NCBI GenBank assembly: GCA_038216655.1
Contig: JBBQPZ010000014.1
Span: forward strand, 29,182 to 93,181
From: JAFDWR01 sp038216655
Lineage (GTDB): Bacteria; Armatimonadota; Fimbriimonadia; Fimbriimonadales; Fimbriimonadaceae
DNA length: 64,000 bases
Reading direction: 5' to 3'
The position numbers and the translations under genes are program-made. Shown here in pieces: positions 19,527 to 27,561 of this stretch. The notes beneath the pieces were generated by a model, which worked only from the letters and a program-made list of their open reading frames with translations, did no database searches and was not told where the DNA came from. Numbering within the stretch: the stretch's first letter is position 1; each line of letters opens with the position of its first letter.

Positions 19527-20279
19527 CTACGGAGTAGCCGTCCCGTCCGCCGCGATGTCGGCGCGGACGTCTTCGCAGGTCAGCTCATGAGCCGCGTCGT
19601 GAGCGGCGGCTTCGGCGGCCTCTTCCTTGGCTTCGCGACGCGCCTTGAATATCTCGAAGATGATCGGCAGGACGGTCACCCCGATCATCGCCAGCATGGC
19701 GAGCACGAAGTTGTCCTTGACCGCGGGAATCTGACCGAAGAGGTATCCGGCACCGACGCAGACCCATACCCACAGCAAAGCACCAAGCGAACTGAACTTG
19801 ATAAAGGTCTTGAAGGGCATTTCACCCATGCCCGCGACGAAGGGTGAGAAGGTGCGGACGATGGGAACCCAGCGCGCCAGCATGACGGTCTTGGGGCCGT
19901 ATTTCTCAAAGAACTTATGCGTCTTGGCAAGATTGGCGGGGCTCAGGAACTTGACGCGTTTGCTCTCGCAAAGTCGGCGTCCAAGGGTCTTGCCGATGTG
20001 GTAGTTCACCGTGTCGCCCAAGATGGGAGCCAAAGTGAATGTGATGAGCACGATGTAGATGTTGAGCGGCTCAGGGACGTTCGGGGTCGCGTGGCAGAAA
20101 ACACCGGCGGCAAACAGGAGCGTGTCACCCGGAAGAAATGGGGTGATCACCAGACCGGTCTCCGCGAAGAGAATCGCGCAGAGAATCACGTACGCGAGGG
20201 GGCCCTGGTCGGCAATGAGATGGCCAACATGACTGTCGATCGTCATGAGCCAGTGGAACGCGTGCCGCAGAAACTCCAT
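19527..20279 (-). CDS. DedA family membrane protein
   Basis: 250 residues. It has the SNARE-associated/DedA core: FAETGLVITPFLPGDTLLF near residue 40, GDTVNYHIGKTLG near 88, and the FEKYGPKTVMLARWVPIVRT motif near 125 with the conserved Arg residues, then PFVAGMGEMPF. Four to five membrane helices are evident, with a charged C-terminal tail. DedA proteins are linked to phospholipid or undecaprenyl-phosphate flipping and proton-dependent membrane homeostasis. Confidence 0.92.
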   Translation of the reverse strand: MEFLRHAFHWLMTIDSHVGHLIADQGPLAYVILCAILFAETGLVITPFLPGDTLLFAAGVFCHATPNVPEPLNIYIVLITFTLAPILGDTVNYHIGKTLGRRLCESKRVKFLSPANLAKTHKFFEKYGPKTVMLARWVPIVRTFSPFVAGMGEMPFKTFIKFSSLGALLWVWVCVGAGYLFGQIPAVKDNFVLAMLAMIGVTVLPIIFEIFKARREAKEEAAEAAAHDAAHELTCEDVRADIAADGTATP

Positions 20280-20297
20280 AGGTGGTCCAGCTATTGT

Positions 20298-20340
20298 GTC
20301 TCAGAGCAACGGTGAATTACTTTTCATCGTGCCCTGAGAC
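20298..20340 (-). terminator. hairpin between the FKBP and DedA genes
   Basis: GTCTCAG and CTGAGAC arms enclose an inner imperfect stem (GCAACGGTGAA with TTTTCATCGTGC). It lies downstream of the single-domain FKBP gene on the minus strand only if transcription reads on; equally it is in the DedA leader. Confidence 0.4.
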
Positions 20341-20357
20341 CCGAAAGCCCGCAACGG

Positions 20358-20678
20358 CTAGGTAAAAGAGACTATCTCGATTTCGAAGATCAGCGTCGCG
20401 TTCGGTGGGATCACCCCACCGGCACCGCGGGCGCCATATCCGAACTCGGATGGAATCGTGATGCGACGCTTGCCGCCAGCTTTCATTCCGAGCACCCCCA
20501 TGTCGAACCCTCGGATCACCTGACCCGAGCCGACACGGAACGAGAACGGCTCGTTGCGCGAGTACGAGCTGTCGAACTCCTTCCCACTCTCGAGAGAACC
20601 GCGATAGTGCATGGAGACGGTGTGACCGTCTTTGACCTCGGGGCCGTCGCCCGGGGCGAGTTCTTCGATTTCAATCAC
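20358..20678 (-). CDS. FKBP-type peptidyl-prolyl isomerase, single domain
   Basis: 106 residues, one complete FKBP domain with HYRGSLESGKEFDSSY, VGSGQVIRGFDMGVLGMKAG, and IPSEFGYGARGAGGVIPPNA, the usual active-site aromatic and aspartate residues. No signal peptide, so it should be cytoplasmic, unlike its neighbour. The GTG at 20678 was chosen because it overlaps the upstream stop by GTGA and has GGGGGAG five bases before it; a longer in-frame start inside the upstream gene is less likely. Confidence 0.92.
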   Translation of the reverse strand: MIEIEELAPGDGPEVKDGHTVSMHYRGSLESGKEFDSSYSRNEPFSFRVGSGQVIRGFDMGVLGMKAGGKRRITIPSEFGYGARGAGGVIPPNATLIFEIEIVSFT

Positions 20679-21379
20679 TGGTTCTCCCCCACGACGCGCC
20701 AAAGCTCGAACTTCAGGGCCATATTGGGCGGGATGGGACCACGGCCCCCCGGGCCATAGGCGAGCGCGGACGGGATAATCACCGTGCGCTTTTCGTCCAT
20801 CTTCATTCCTTCGAGTCCCTGGGTGAAACCCGCGATCAGGCGGGTCGTGCCGATCGTGACCTTGAGCGGCTGCTTGCGGTCGTAGCTGTTATCGAAGCCC
20901 GTGCCGTTAAGGTAACTGCCTCGATAGTGGACGAAGATGGTGTCGCCCGTCTTGGCTCCTGCGCCAGTGCCCGGCTTAGTTGTCGACATGGTGATGGCGG
21001 GCTTGGCCCCCTTCTTGTCGATTCGGTACAGTTCGATCTCGAACTTGAGCGTCGACTTGGGAGGGATCGGACCACTGCCCGCATCGCCGTAGGCCATCTC
21101 GCTGGGGATCACGAGGCTTCGCTTGCCGCCGACGCGCATCCCGGCCATGCCCTTGTCCCAGCCAGGGATCACTTGGCCCGCACCAAGCTCAAAGGCGAAA
21201 GGAGCGCCGCCCTTCGAGGAGTCGAACTTCGTGCCGCTGAGAAGTGTGCCAGTGTAGTCGACGACCAGCAGGTCCCCGGCTTGGGCAGGAGCACCCTTGC
21301 CGACGACGATATCCTTGATCTCGAGCTTGGCGGGTCCGTGCATCACGAGCGATGCAAGGAAAAGTGTCGCAATTTGCAT
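20675..21379 (-). CDS. exported tandem-domain FKBP-type peptidyl-prolyl isomerase
   Basis: 234 residues. A short signal-like N-terminus (MQIATLFLASLVMHGPA) precedes two FKBP domains, about 17-118 (ELGAGQVIPGWDKGMAGMRV) and 125-232 (HYRGSYLNGTGFDNSY). The second lacks some aromatic active-site residues, so it may serve binding or chaperone roles. It probably assists folding in the periplasm. A TAGACT -10 box six bases before the ATG suggests a leaderless mRNA. It is co-transcribed with the cytoplasmic FKBP gene. Confidence 0.9.
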   Translation of the reverse strand: MQIATLFLASLVMHGPAKLEIKDIVVGKGAPAQAGDLLVVDYTGTLLSGTKFDSSKGGAPFAFELGAGQVIPGWDKGMAGMRVGGKRSLVIPSEMAYGDAGSGPIPPKSTLKFEIELYRIDKKGAKPAITMSTTKPGTGAGAKTGDTIFVHYRGSYLNGTGFDNSYDRKQPLKVTIGTTRLIAGFTQGLEGMKMDEKRTVIIPSALAYGPGGRGPIPPNMALKFELWRVVGENQ

Positions 21380-21385
21380 GGTGCG

Positions 21386-21391
21386 AGTCTA
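21386..21391 (-). promoter_or_regulatory. -10 box TAGACT of the FKBP operon, leaderless-type
   Basis: TAGACT on the minus strand, six bases before the ATG. Confidence 0.5.
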
Positions 21392-21460
21392 CCGAACCTG
21401 TTCTTCTCGCCGGGATTCCGGTTAAGCTATTGTCAGGCAATTGCGCCGGAGGGAAGGATT

Positions 21461-22060
21461 ATGAAGAAGGGATTTCTACTTGCGGGAGTGGCACTCATCG
21501 CACTTTACGGCTGTAAGCACGAGGACACATTTACCGACGCCAACGGCAACAAGGTCACCGTCGACGGCAATGGAGCCAACGGCGGCAAGATGACGTTCGA
21601 CGACGGCAAGGGTGGCAAGACCACGATCGACGCCAGTGGCGACGGGAAGTCGGTAACTATCGATGATGGCAAGGGCGGTAAGTCAACGATGGGGGCGACC
21701 ACCGTCACCGAGGCTGAGCTTGGCGTGCCTTACTACCCTGGTTCCAAGGCTGCGGATAACGGCGATCTGAAGATGGATTCTGCCGACACTTCCAGTTACA
21801 CCTCGATCCATGACACGAGCGACGGCCCTCAGAAGGTCGTCGACTTCTACAAGGCGGAATTCGAGAAGGCAGGCTTCAAAGTCGCTGGCAGCATGGTGTC
21901 GGGCGAAATCGGCACGATCTCTGGCACGAAGGGCGAGAACGAGCAGGTCTCGGCCACCTGTACCCACGACAAGGACAAGAACGTCAACAAGGTGATGATC
22001 TCGCACACCACCAAGAAGGGCGGCGCGGCAAGCACTCCGTCCGCTTCGCCTTCGCCCTAG
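21461..22060 (+). CDS. lipoprotein with Gly/Asp/Lys-rich repeats
   Basis: 199 residues. The lipobox is LYGC (Cys18) after MKKGFLLAGVALIALYGC, so the mature protein should be lipid-anchored. Residues ~20-75 are a low-complexity beta-type repeat (DANGNKVTVDGNG, DDGKGGKTTIDASG, DDGKGGKST). Residues ~85-185 form a globular domain with VVDFYKAEFEKAGFKVAGSM, as in many DUF-type lipoproteins of unknown function. The ATG at 21461 has GGAGGGAAGG before it; a longer upstream reading is antisense to the FKBP gene and was rejected. Confidence 0.85.
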   Translation: MKKGFLLAGVALIALYGCKHEDTFTDANGNKVTVDGNGANGGKMTFDDGKGGKTTIDASGDGKSVTIDDGKGGKSTMGATTVTEAELGVPYYPGSKAADNGDLKMDSADTSSYTSIHDTSDGPQKVVDFYKAEFEKAGFKVAGSMVSGEIGTISGTKGENEQVSATCTHDKDKNVNKVMISHTTKKGGAASTPSASPSP

Positions 22061-22073
22061 CGTACGGCTGGAC

Positions 22074-22357
22074 CTCTTCCTCTTGCCGGATTTTGTGCCG
22101 GGAGGAGGAAGGGGTAGGGGATGGAGGTTCCGGGAGCTTTGGCAGGGGTGGCACGGTCTGCTCGGGTTTGCAATGTCCCTGGTCAATGCAACAGCGACCG
22201 TCTGAGGAGATTCAAGGTTCAGCGCCCGAGCAGACCGTGCCGCCCCTCTCCCCGGATTGCGCTCCGCGGACCGAAGCAGGCAATTTCACGTTCCCGGAAT
22301 CTCCACCCCCTGACCCCTCCTCTTCCGGCGCACAATCATCGCCGCAAGAGGAGGGGA
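22074..22357. mobile_element. nested palindromic element downstream of metH
   Basis: Outer inverted arms (about 22074-22138 and 22290-22357) enclose an inner 17-bp perfect inverted repeat (22150-22166 and 22225-22241, GGCACGGTCTGCTCGGG). The outer arm recurs upstream of trpB (48034-48099) with CCATCCCCTA-CCCCTTCC and CGGCAAGAGGAAG words. No ORF for a transposase. MITE-like (inference). Confidence 0.65.
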
Positions 22358-22361
22358 ACTC

Positions 22362-24308
22362 CTATCCAGCCGTTGCGTATTCTCGTCGGTCGAACACGAG
22401 GTCCGAGGCGATCTTCCAGACGTCCGGCTGGATTCGATTCTCCGGCTGGATCTTGCTGAAGTGCACGATCGCGCTGGTCAGGCCGACCTCAAGCGCGTAG
22501 TGGAGGAACGCCGAGTTCAGAATTTGTCGCAACGCTGGCTTCAGTCCGAAGCTGACATTTGAGACGCCGAGGATCGTGTTCGCTCGTGGGTGGCGCTTCT
22601 TGAGCTCCTCGATCGCTTCGATCGTTGCGATCGCCGACGCTCGGAACTCCTCGTCGCCCGACCCGAGCGTGAATGTAAGGCAGTCGATGAACAGATCGTG
22701 GTCAGGCAGACCCGCCTCGCGGGCACGGGCGAGCAATCGCTCCGCCACCGCGACCTTCTCTTCAGCCGTCTTGGCCATCCCCTTCTCGTCGATCGTGAGG
22801 GCGACCACCCCGGCCCCGTACTTGCGGCAGAGCTTGAGGATCTTCTGCGTTCGCTCCTCGCCATCTTCGAAGTTGATGGAGTTGATGATCGGCTTGCCCG
22901 CCAAGCACTGCAAGGCGGCTTCGACGACCGGAACCTCGGTGGAGTCTATCATCAGGGGCACCGTGATGCTCTTGTTGTAATAAGAGAGCAGGGTGGTCAT
23001 GTCGCGCCGCTCGTCGCGTCCGACATACGCGGTGCACACGTCAAGGATGTGCGAGCCCTCGCCTTCGAGCTCCCGAGCCAACTCGGTCAACCCCTCCCAA
23101 TTCTCGTTGGCGAGCATGTCTCGGAACGCGCGCGAGCCGTTCGCGTTCGTCTTCTCGCCGACGATCAGGAAGCTTGAATCTTGGACGTACGGTTGGAACC
23201 CATATAGACTGGAGCAGCCGACTAACTTGAGGCCCGATGCCTGCTCGTCGGTCTTCATCTCGAAGTCGAAGCCGGGGAAGAGCTTACGAACCTGCTGCCA
23301 GTGGGCGTTACTCCCGTGAGAGCGTCCGCCAACTCTCTCGGCAGCCGCGCGGATATGTGCGGGGGTCGTGCCGCAGCAACCGCCTGCCAGGGCCACTCCG
23401 TGGTCGGTGACAAACGTGTCGTGCGCCTGAGCCAACTCATCAGGGGTGAGCTTATAGAGCGCCTGTCCGCGCTCCATAACCGGCAAGCCGGCGTTCGGCT
23501 GCACGGAGAGAGGTCGGGTGGAGTTTTGACCGAGGTAGCGGATGTGCGAGAGCATCTCGGTCGGGCCGGTGGCGCAGTTCATCCCGATCGCCTTGACGAT
23601 GGGGAAGCACTCGAGCATGTTGACCGCGGCTCCGAGCTCCGAGCCGAGCAACATCGTCCCGGTCTGCTCCATCGTTACTTGCACGATGAGGGGGACCTGA
23701 CGACCGGTTTCGGCCATCGCCCGCTCCGCGGCGACGACTCCCGCCTTGACCATGAGCAGATCCTGCAAGGTTTCCAGAAGCAACGCGTCGACGCCGCCTT
23801 CGAGGAGGCCGCGGAAGCCGTCAGCGTAAGTGCCTTCTAGCTCTTCCCAAGTCGCCTGCCCGAGAGAGATCAGCTTCGTGCCTGGTCCGAGAGCACCCGC
23901 CACGAATCGAGGCTTGGCGGTGGTCGAGTGTTTGTCCGCAGCGCGGCGCGCGACCTGGGCCGCCGCGAGAGAAAGTTCGTAGACCAGCTCGGAAATCTCG
24001 TACTCGGCGAGCACGATGCCGGTGGTGCCGAAGGTGTTGGTCTCGACGATGTCCGAGCCGGCTTCAAAGTAAGCCGAGTGGATCTTCTCGACGACTTGCG
24101 GTCGGGTTAGGACCAAGAGCTCGTTGCAGCCATCCAGGTTCTTACCGGCGAGGCGTTGGGCCGCGGCGGTCGCGACCGGACCATATGCGGCGGACGGATC
24201 AAGGACGAAATCAGTTGGAGTCAGGGAAGCCGCCTGGAGCTGAGTTCCCATCGCGCCATCCCAGATCAAAACGCGGTCGCTTAAGGCATCGAGGAACTGG
24301 GATTGCAT
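22362..24308 (-). CDS. metH: MetH N-terminal half: homocysteine- and folate-binding domains
   Basis: 648 residues. The homocysteine S-methyltransferase domain (about 1-325) has the DGAMGTQLQ start and zinc cysteines C245 (GMNCATGP), C311 and C312 (GGCCGTTP). The pterin-binding domain (about 381-640) has VGEKTNANGSRAF, DVCTAYVGRDERRDM, MIDSTEVPVVEAAL and GVSNVSFGLKPA. Full MetH continues with a cap, a cobalamin-binding and an AdoMet reactivation domain; here the protein stops at VFDRREYATAG, a few bases before a palindromic element. Either these domains come from a separate gene (split MetH, known elsewhere) or the gene is truncated. The start follows a TACAAT box by six bases. No cobalamin or SAM riboswitch was recognised. 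Confidence 0.88.
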   Translation of the reverse strand: MQSQFLDALSDRVLIWDGAMGTQLQAASLTPTDFVLDPSAAYGPVATAAAQRLAGKNLDGCNELLVLTRPQVVEKIHSAYFEAGSDIVETNTFGTTGIVLAEYEISELVYELSLAAAQVARRAADKHSTTAKPRFVAGALGPGTKLISLGQATWEELEGTYADGFRGLLEGGVDALLLETLQDLLMVKAGVVAAERAMAETGRQVPLIVQVTMEQTGTMLLGSELGAAVNMLECFPIVKAIGMNCATGPTEMLSHIRYLGQNSTRPLSVQPNAGLPVMERGQALYKLTPDELAQAHDTFVTDHGVALAGGCCGTTPAHIRAAAERVGGRSHGSNAHWQQVRKLFPGFDFEMKTDEQASGLKLVGCSSLYGFQPYVQDSSFLIVGEKTNANGSRAFRDMLANENWEGLTELARELEGEGSHILDVCTAYVGRDERRDMTTLLSYYNKSITVPLMIDSTEVPVVEAALQCLAGKPIINSINFEDGEERTQKILKLCRKYGAGVVALTIDEKGMAKTAEEKVAVAERLLARAREAGLPDHDLFIDCLTFTLGSGDEEFRASAIATIEAIEELKKRHPRANTILGVSNVSFGLKPALRQILNSAFLHYALEVGLTSAIVHFSKIQPENRIQPDVWKIASDLVFDRREYATAG

Positions 24309-24314
24309 CTCTCT

Positions 24315-24320
24315 ATTGTA
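24315..24320 (-). promoter_or_regulatory. -10 box TACAAT of metH, leaderless-type
   Basis: TACAAT on the minus strand, six bases before the ATG; no separate SD fits. Confidence 0.55.
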
Positions 24321-24491
24321 GCGCGAGGGCGAATCAGGTTCAAAACCCCGGTAAGGCTGCTGACGGTAGACCTGCTGACGGCAATGAAACCGGATATTGC
24401 AGCATCCTAGCAACGATTGCGGGATGGACACAGGCGGACCAACCAATCTCACTTCTATCGGCAGCAATGTTGCTGCGAGAAAGGGAGAGAG

Positions 24492-24587
24492 ATGATCTAC
24501 AACATAGCAGTCTACGCATTCGCAGCGGCCGCCTTACTCGGCGCCGTTGGCCTCCTCGCCGAGCGACTCAAACGCTCGGAGGAGTAA
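24492..24587 (+). CDS. 31-residue single-span membrane peptide
   Basis: Encodes a short protein starting MIYNIAVYAFAAAALLGAVG and ending AERLKRSEE: one hydrophobic helix of about 20 residues and a charged cytoplasmic tail. A strong AAGGGAGAGAG ribosome-binding site precedes the ATG, and a rho-independent terminator begins 25 bases after the stop, so this is a self-contained small gene. No homologue recognised; possibly a regulator or subunit of a membrane complex (inference). Confidence 0.65.
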   Translation: MIYNIAVYAFAAAALLGAVGLLAERLKRSEE

Positions 24588-24612
24588 GTCCGTTCCGAAC
24601 CCGCATCATTCC

Positions 24613-24649
24613 GAGCCCGGGCCGATTTCGGCCGGGCTCCTTTTCTTTT
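24613..24649 (+). terminator. rho-independent terminator of the small membrane peptide gene
   Basis: GAGCCCGGGCCGA and TCGGCCGGGCTC (one bulge) with a short T-rich loop, followed by CTTTTCTTTTG. Confidence 0.85.
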
Positions 24650-24779
24650 GCTTCGGGAATTGTGATCAGCGATGGGATTTGAGATTTGAGGAGGTCTTTG
24701 CCAATTTCAAAGCCTCGAAGTTTCCTCTGACTCTAGCCCACTCCTACCCGACAGGTTCTGCGCCGATGACAAGAGCCCT

Positions 24780-24970
24780 GTGCGCGGGAGGGAGCCGAAC
24801 TCCGGTCGGACCGACGATGTCAGCCAGGGCGGGTTTTCCTGTTTGCACTCACTCACTGCTTTACCCACGTTGGGAATCTGGGAGAGTGGGAGTTCGAGGG
24901 GGAGTTGGAGTCTGAGTTCTGATTTCTTCCCGTCACGTCTATGCGTGCTTGGGATCGGTTTTTGTCAACT
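24780..24970. repeat. degenerate intergenic element, copy 1
   Basis: Resembles 53249-53440 in order and content: a GGAG-GAGCCG-CTCCG hairpin-like start, then ACCCA-TTGGGAAT-TGGGA, TTCTTC-GTCACGTC, and the exact 17-mer ATCGGTTTTTGTCAACT at the end. No coding potential. Confidence 0.5.
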
Positions 24971-24987
24971 GGTTGCGACGAGGATCA

Positions 24988-25240
24988 TCATTCGTTGAGG
25001 TCACGGCAAATTCGGAAACCGATGCCTGTGCCCTCTGAGGCCAGGTAGTTGAGGGTGTCGCCCACTAAAGGTGCCGAGGCTAGAACCTCACCCAGGTTTG
25101 ACATCGATCGCAAAGGCCAGAAACGGCCTCCTCCCTCACAAATGAATGGTTTGTGCGTCTTGTCCAGAGAAGGCGAAGTCTCTCTGGGGTGGGCGGGGCC
25201 CGCTACATATCCCGACCTCAGCGAAAGCCTCTACCCGCCA
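24988..25240 (-). pseudogene. possible remnant of a formylglycine-generating-enzyme-like gene end
   Basis: The minus strand reads GTGIGFRICRDLNE followed by a stop, preceded by EGGGRFWPLRSM. The GFRxxRD ending is typical of the last residues of FGE-sulfatase/SUMF1 domains. Upstream the frame is broken by stops within about 210 bases and no full domain is present. It is probably a decayed fragment, but it is short and could be chance. Confidence 0.3.
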
Positions 25241-25515
25241 TTGGTCGTCGTTCCGATCCAGTGGTGTCAGACGGTCAGAGATCAAAGCCGTCAGCCCCAA
25301 CCCGAGCTTTGCAAAGGGCCTCTGAGATTTGAGATTTCTGGTGTCTGACGCTCAGCGACACTTCCCTTGAAACTCACGGATCACAGATTTCACACACTGG
25401 AAACAATTCAGATACCCCGCGTCGGTGGATAACTCCAAATTCATGTAGACCCTCTTCTACGTTTAATGAATCAATCTAACAAAAAATTGCGAATTCCCAC
25501 ACTTTTCCCATTTTA
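25241..25515. other. intergenic region before the dcw promoter
   Basis: AT content rises toward 25500. No gene recognised. CCCAC and CCCAT strings at 25495-25510 are spaced 11 bases and do not form the usual 10-base MraZ box array. Confidence 0.3.
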
Positions 25516-25519
25516 GGAG

Positions 25520-25548
25520 TTGCAATGGATGGTTAGTCCCACTATAAT
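25520..25548 (+). promoter_or_regulatory. dcw cluster promoter
   Basis: TTGCAA (25520-25525), a 17-base spacer, then a perfect TATAAT (25543-25548). The expected transcript start near 25555 leaves a leader of about 130 bases before mraZ. It is the only strong promoter seen ahead of the cluster. Confidence 0.8.
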
Positions 25549-25684
25549 CCCTACAAGTGAACGGAAAGAGACAGGACGATTCTTTTCGTTCCCGGGCGGG
25601 GCGGGGTGCTCTACCTGATTCGGTGAGCGACTTAGCACGGATGCAAAAGTCGCTCGCCACAACTTTGGATTGAGGAAACGCAAG

Positions 25685-26170
25685 ATGCTGGGGGTGGAAG
25701 AAACGGGAGCGACTCCCAAACCATTGCTCGGCACGGATGAAGCCACCATCGATGACAAGGGGCGCATCCTGGTCTCCAAGAAGAAGCGCGAGCGCCTCGG
25801 TGAGACCTTCGCGATCGCAATGGGCCCCGTAGGTTGTCTGGAGGCTTATCCGCAGGCGGTGTGGGATGACAAGGTCGCTCGCATCGGATCCTTCGATCCC
25901 TTGAACCCGGGTGCGCAGCAGTACAGTCGCATGGTTCTCGGATCGGCGGAAGACGAGCTCAAGTTTGACGGACAGGGCCGCGTCGTCGTCCCGCAGAAAC
26001 TGCGTGAGATGGCGAAACTAAAAGACAAAGTTCTACTAATTGGATGCGGTACGAGACTCGAGATTTGGTCGATGCAAGAGTGGGAGATATTCCAGCAGTT
26101 CCCGGATAACTATGGTCAGCAACGACGCGAGTCTATCGAGAAAGCCTATGACCGAATGGTGGCCAAGTGA
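25685..26170 (+). CDS. mraZ: division/cell-wall cluster regulator MraZ
   Basis: 161 residues, slightly longer than the usual 140-150. Two SpoVT/AbrB-like half domains are visible, each with the signature: DDKGRILVSKKKRERLG (about 26-42) and DGQGRVVVPQKLREMA (about 100-115). MraZ forms a ring-shaped oligomer that binds repeats upstream of its own operon and represses it in E. coli. The ATG at 25685 is preferred over TTG 25670, as GAGGAAA lies eight bases before it. It overlaps rsmH by GTGA. Confidence 0.92.
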   Translation: MLGVEETGATPKPLLGTDEATIDDKGRILVSKKKRERLGETFAIAMGPVGCLEAYPQAVWDDKVARIGSFDPLNPGAQQYSRMVLGSAEDELKFDGQGRVVVPQKLREMAKLKDKVLLIGCGTRLEIWSMQEWEIFQQFPDNYGQQRRESIEKAYDRMVAK

Positions 26171-27090
26171 TTGCGGAAAGAAGCGCGGGGTGGATCGTGG
26201 CTAAGCACGACCCCGTTATGCTAGACGAAGTTCTACATGTGCTAAATCTGCACGCGGGCTCCGTGGTAGTCGATGGAACGCTCGGTCTCGGTGGTCATTC
26301 TTCGCAGTTTGTAAACGCGGTGACTCCGGGTGGCACCGTTGTGGGATTTGACTGGGATCAGGAGATGTTGGCTCAGGCTCGCGAACGCCTCGGCAATCCC
26401 GAGGGCGTGAATCTTTATCTGGTCCACGACGATTTCCGAAACATCAAGACCCAGCTCACCTCGCTCGGTCTGTTCGCTTCGGCGATTCTGATGGATCTGG
26501 GATTGAACAGCGCGCAGATCGAAGATGCCGACCGCGGGATCAGCTTCCAGCAGGACGGACCGCTCGATATGCGAATGGATCGAAGTTCTGGCGAAAGCGT
26601 GGCTTCGTTCCTGAACCGCGTGTCTCCCCACGAGATCGAGAAGGTCCTCGCGCTTTACGGCGATGAAAAATGGGCGCGCCGAATTGCGCAGAAGATTCTA
26701 GAGCGACGAAAGATCGAGCCTCTGCGCACGACTAAGGATCTGGTCGAGTGCGTGCTGGCCGCGATCCCGGTTGCGGCGCGGGAGAAGCGGATTCATCCCG
26801 CCACCCGCACCTTCCAGGCGCTCCGCATCGCCATCAACGGCGAGCTAGAGAATTTGGATACCGCCCTCGTGGATGCGGCGTCGATGCTGCAGCCGGGCGG
26901 CGTGCTCGCAGTGCTGAGTTATCACAGCGGCGAAGATCGGATCGTGAAACACACCTTCCGTGAGCTCGCTGAAGAAGACGAATTTGAAGACGTGTATCGA
27001 AAGCCGCTGATCCCTTCAGCGGAGGAAATCTCAACCAACCCCCGCAGCCGAAGCGCCAAGCTCCGCGCGCTGCGAAGACGAACTGGATAA
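26167..27090 (+). CDS. rsmH: 16S rRNA (cytosine-1402-N4)-methyltransferase RsmH
   Basis: 307 residues, usual length. The SAM-binding motif VVVDGTLGLGGHSSQF and the downstream VGFDWDQEMLAQARERLG, ILMDLGLNSAQI and FQALRIAINGELENLD motifs identify RsmH/MraW. It methylates N4 of C1402 in the 16S decoding site. GTG 26167 overlaps the mraZ stop; a second GTG at 26200 begins closer to the conserved HDPVMLDEVL and is a plausible alternative. Confidence 0.95.
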   Translation: MIAERSAGWIVAKHDPVMLDEVLHVLNLHAGSVVVDGTLGLGGHSSQFVNAVTPGGTVVGFDWDQEMLAQARERLGNPEGVNLYLVHDDFRNIKTQLTSLGLFASAILMDLGLNSAQIEDADRGISFQQDGPLDMRMDRSSGESVASFLNRVSPHEIEKVLALYGDEKWARRIAQKILERRKIEPLRTTKDLVECVLAAIPVAAREKRIHPATRTFQALRIAINGELENLDTALVDAASMLQPGGVLAVLSYHSGEDRIVKHTFRELAEEDEFEDVYRKPLIPSAEEISTNPRSRSAKLRALRRRTG

Positions 27091-27132
27091 GTTCGCCGCC
27101 TGGCTAGGAGGGCCAGGCAAGGACCCCTCAAG

Positions 27133-27561
27133 ATGAGCGCAATACCCGCAGTTAGACCCAACTACCGACCTCGAACCGAACCGGTCGAGCGATCCCTGCC
27201 GCAAACTCGACAGCCTGTTCGCCGTCGTCCGAGGGTAGTTGAACGTAGTCGCACGAACTTCGGGACCGTACTTTGCGTTCGTGGTTTGTCATTTATGTTT
27301 CTGGTTGCTCTAACGTATTTCGCGAGTGCCCTCGCCGGCCAAGTGCTGGTTGAGAAGGCACGTCGAGAGTCGATTCGTTCCAGCGAGCGAACTCGCGCTG
27401 CCCTCAATGCGCTAGACCCGCTCAAACTTGAGATTCGGCGAGCCAACGACGCCACGGTGATTGAGAAGTGGGCGGCCGTAAACGGATTTGTCGCGCCGGA
27501 TTGGGCGGCTGCCTCGTCTTCGAAGGAGAAGGGAGATGCCGCGCAAAAAACCACGCATTGA
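27133..27561 (+). CDS. ftsL: FtsL-like divisome protein
   Basis: 142 residues placed between rsmH and the PBP gene, the usual position of ftsL. A basic N-terminal tail (1-45), one membrane helix (about 48-68) and a short coiled-coil-prone stretch (VEKARRESIRSSERTRAAL) fit the FtsL/FtsB topology, though the sequence itself is weakly conserved and assignment rests on context. It overlaps the ftsI start by 26 bases. It should act in the FtsQLB complex that activates septal synthesis. Confidence 0.7.
   Translation: MSAIPAVRPNYRPRTEPVERSLPQTRQPVRRRPRVVERSRTNFGTVLCVRGLSFMFLVALTYFASALAGQVLVEKARRESIRSSERTRAALNALDPLKLEIRRANDATVIEKWAAVNGFVAPDWAAASSSKEKGDAAQKTTH

Noticed and set aside
24309..24480. Possible cobalamin or SAM riboswitch upstream of metH
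   Set aside because: No conserved riboswitch core was seen, and a TACAAT box six bases before the start leaves no room for a leader.
25495..25540. MraZ-box array upstream of mraZ
   Set aside because: TGGG words occur but spacing is 11 and about 28 bases rather than regular 10-base steps.
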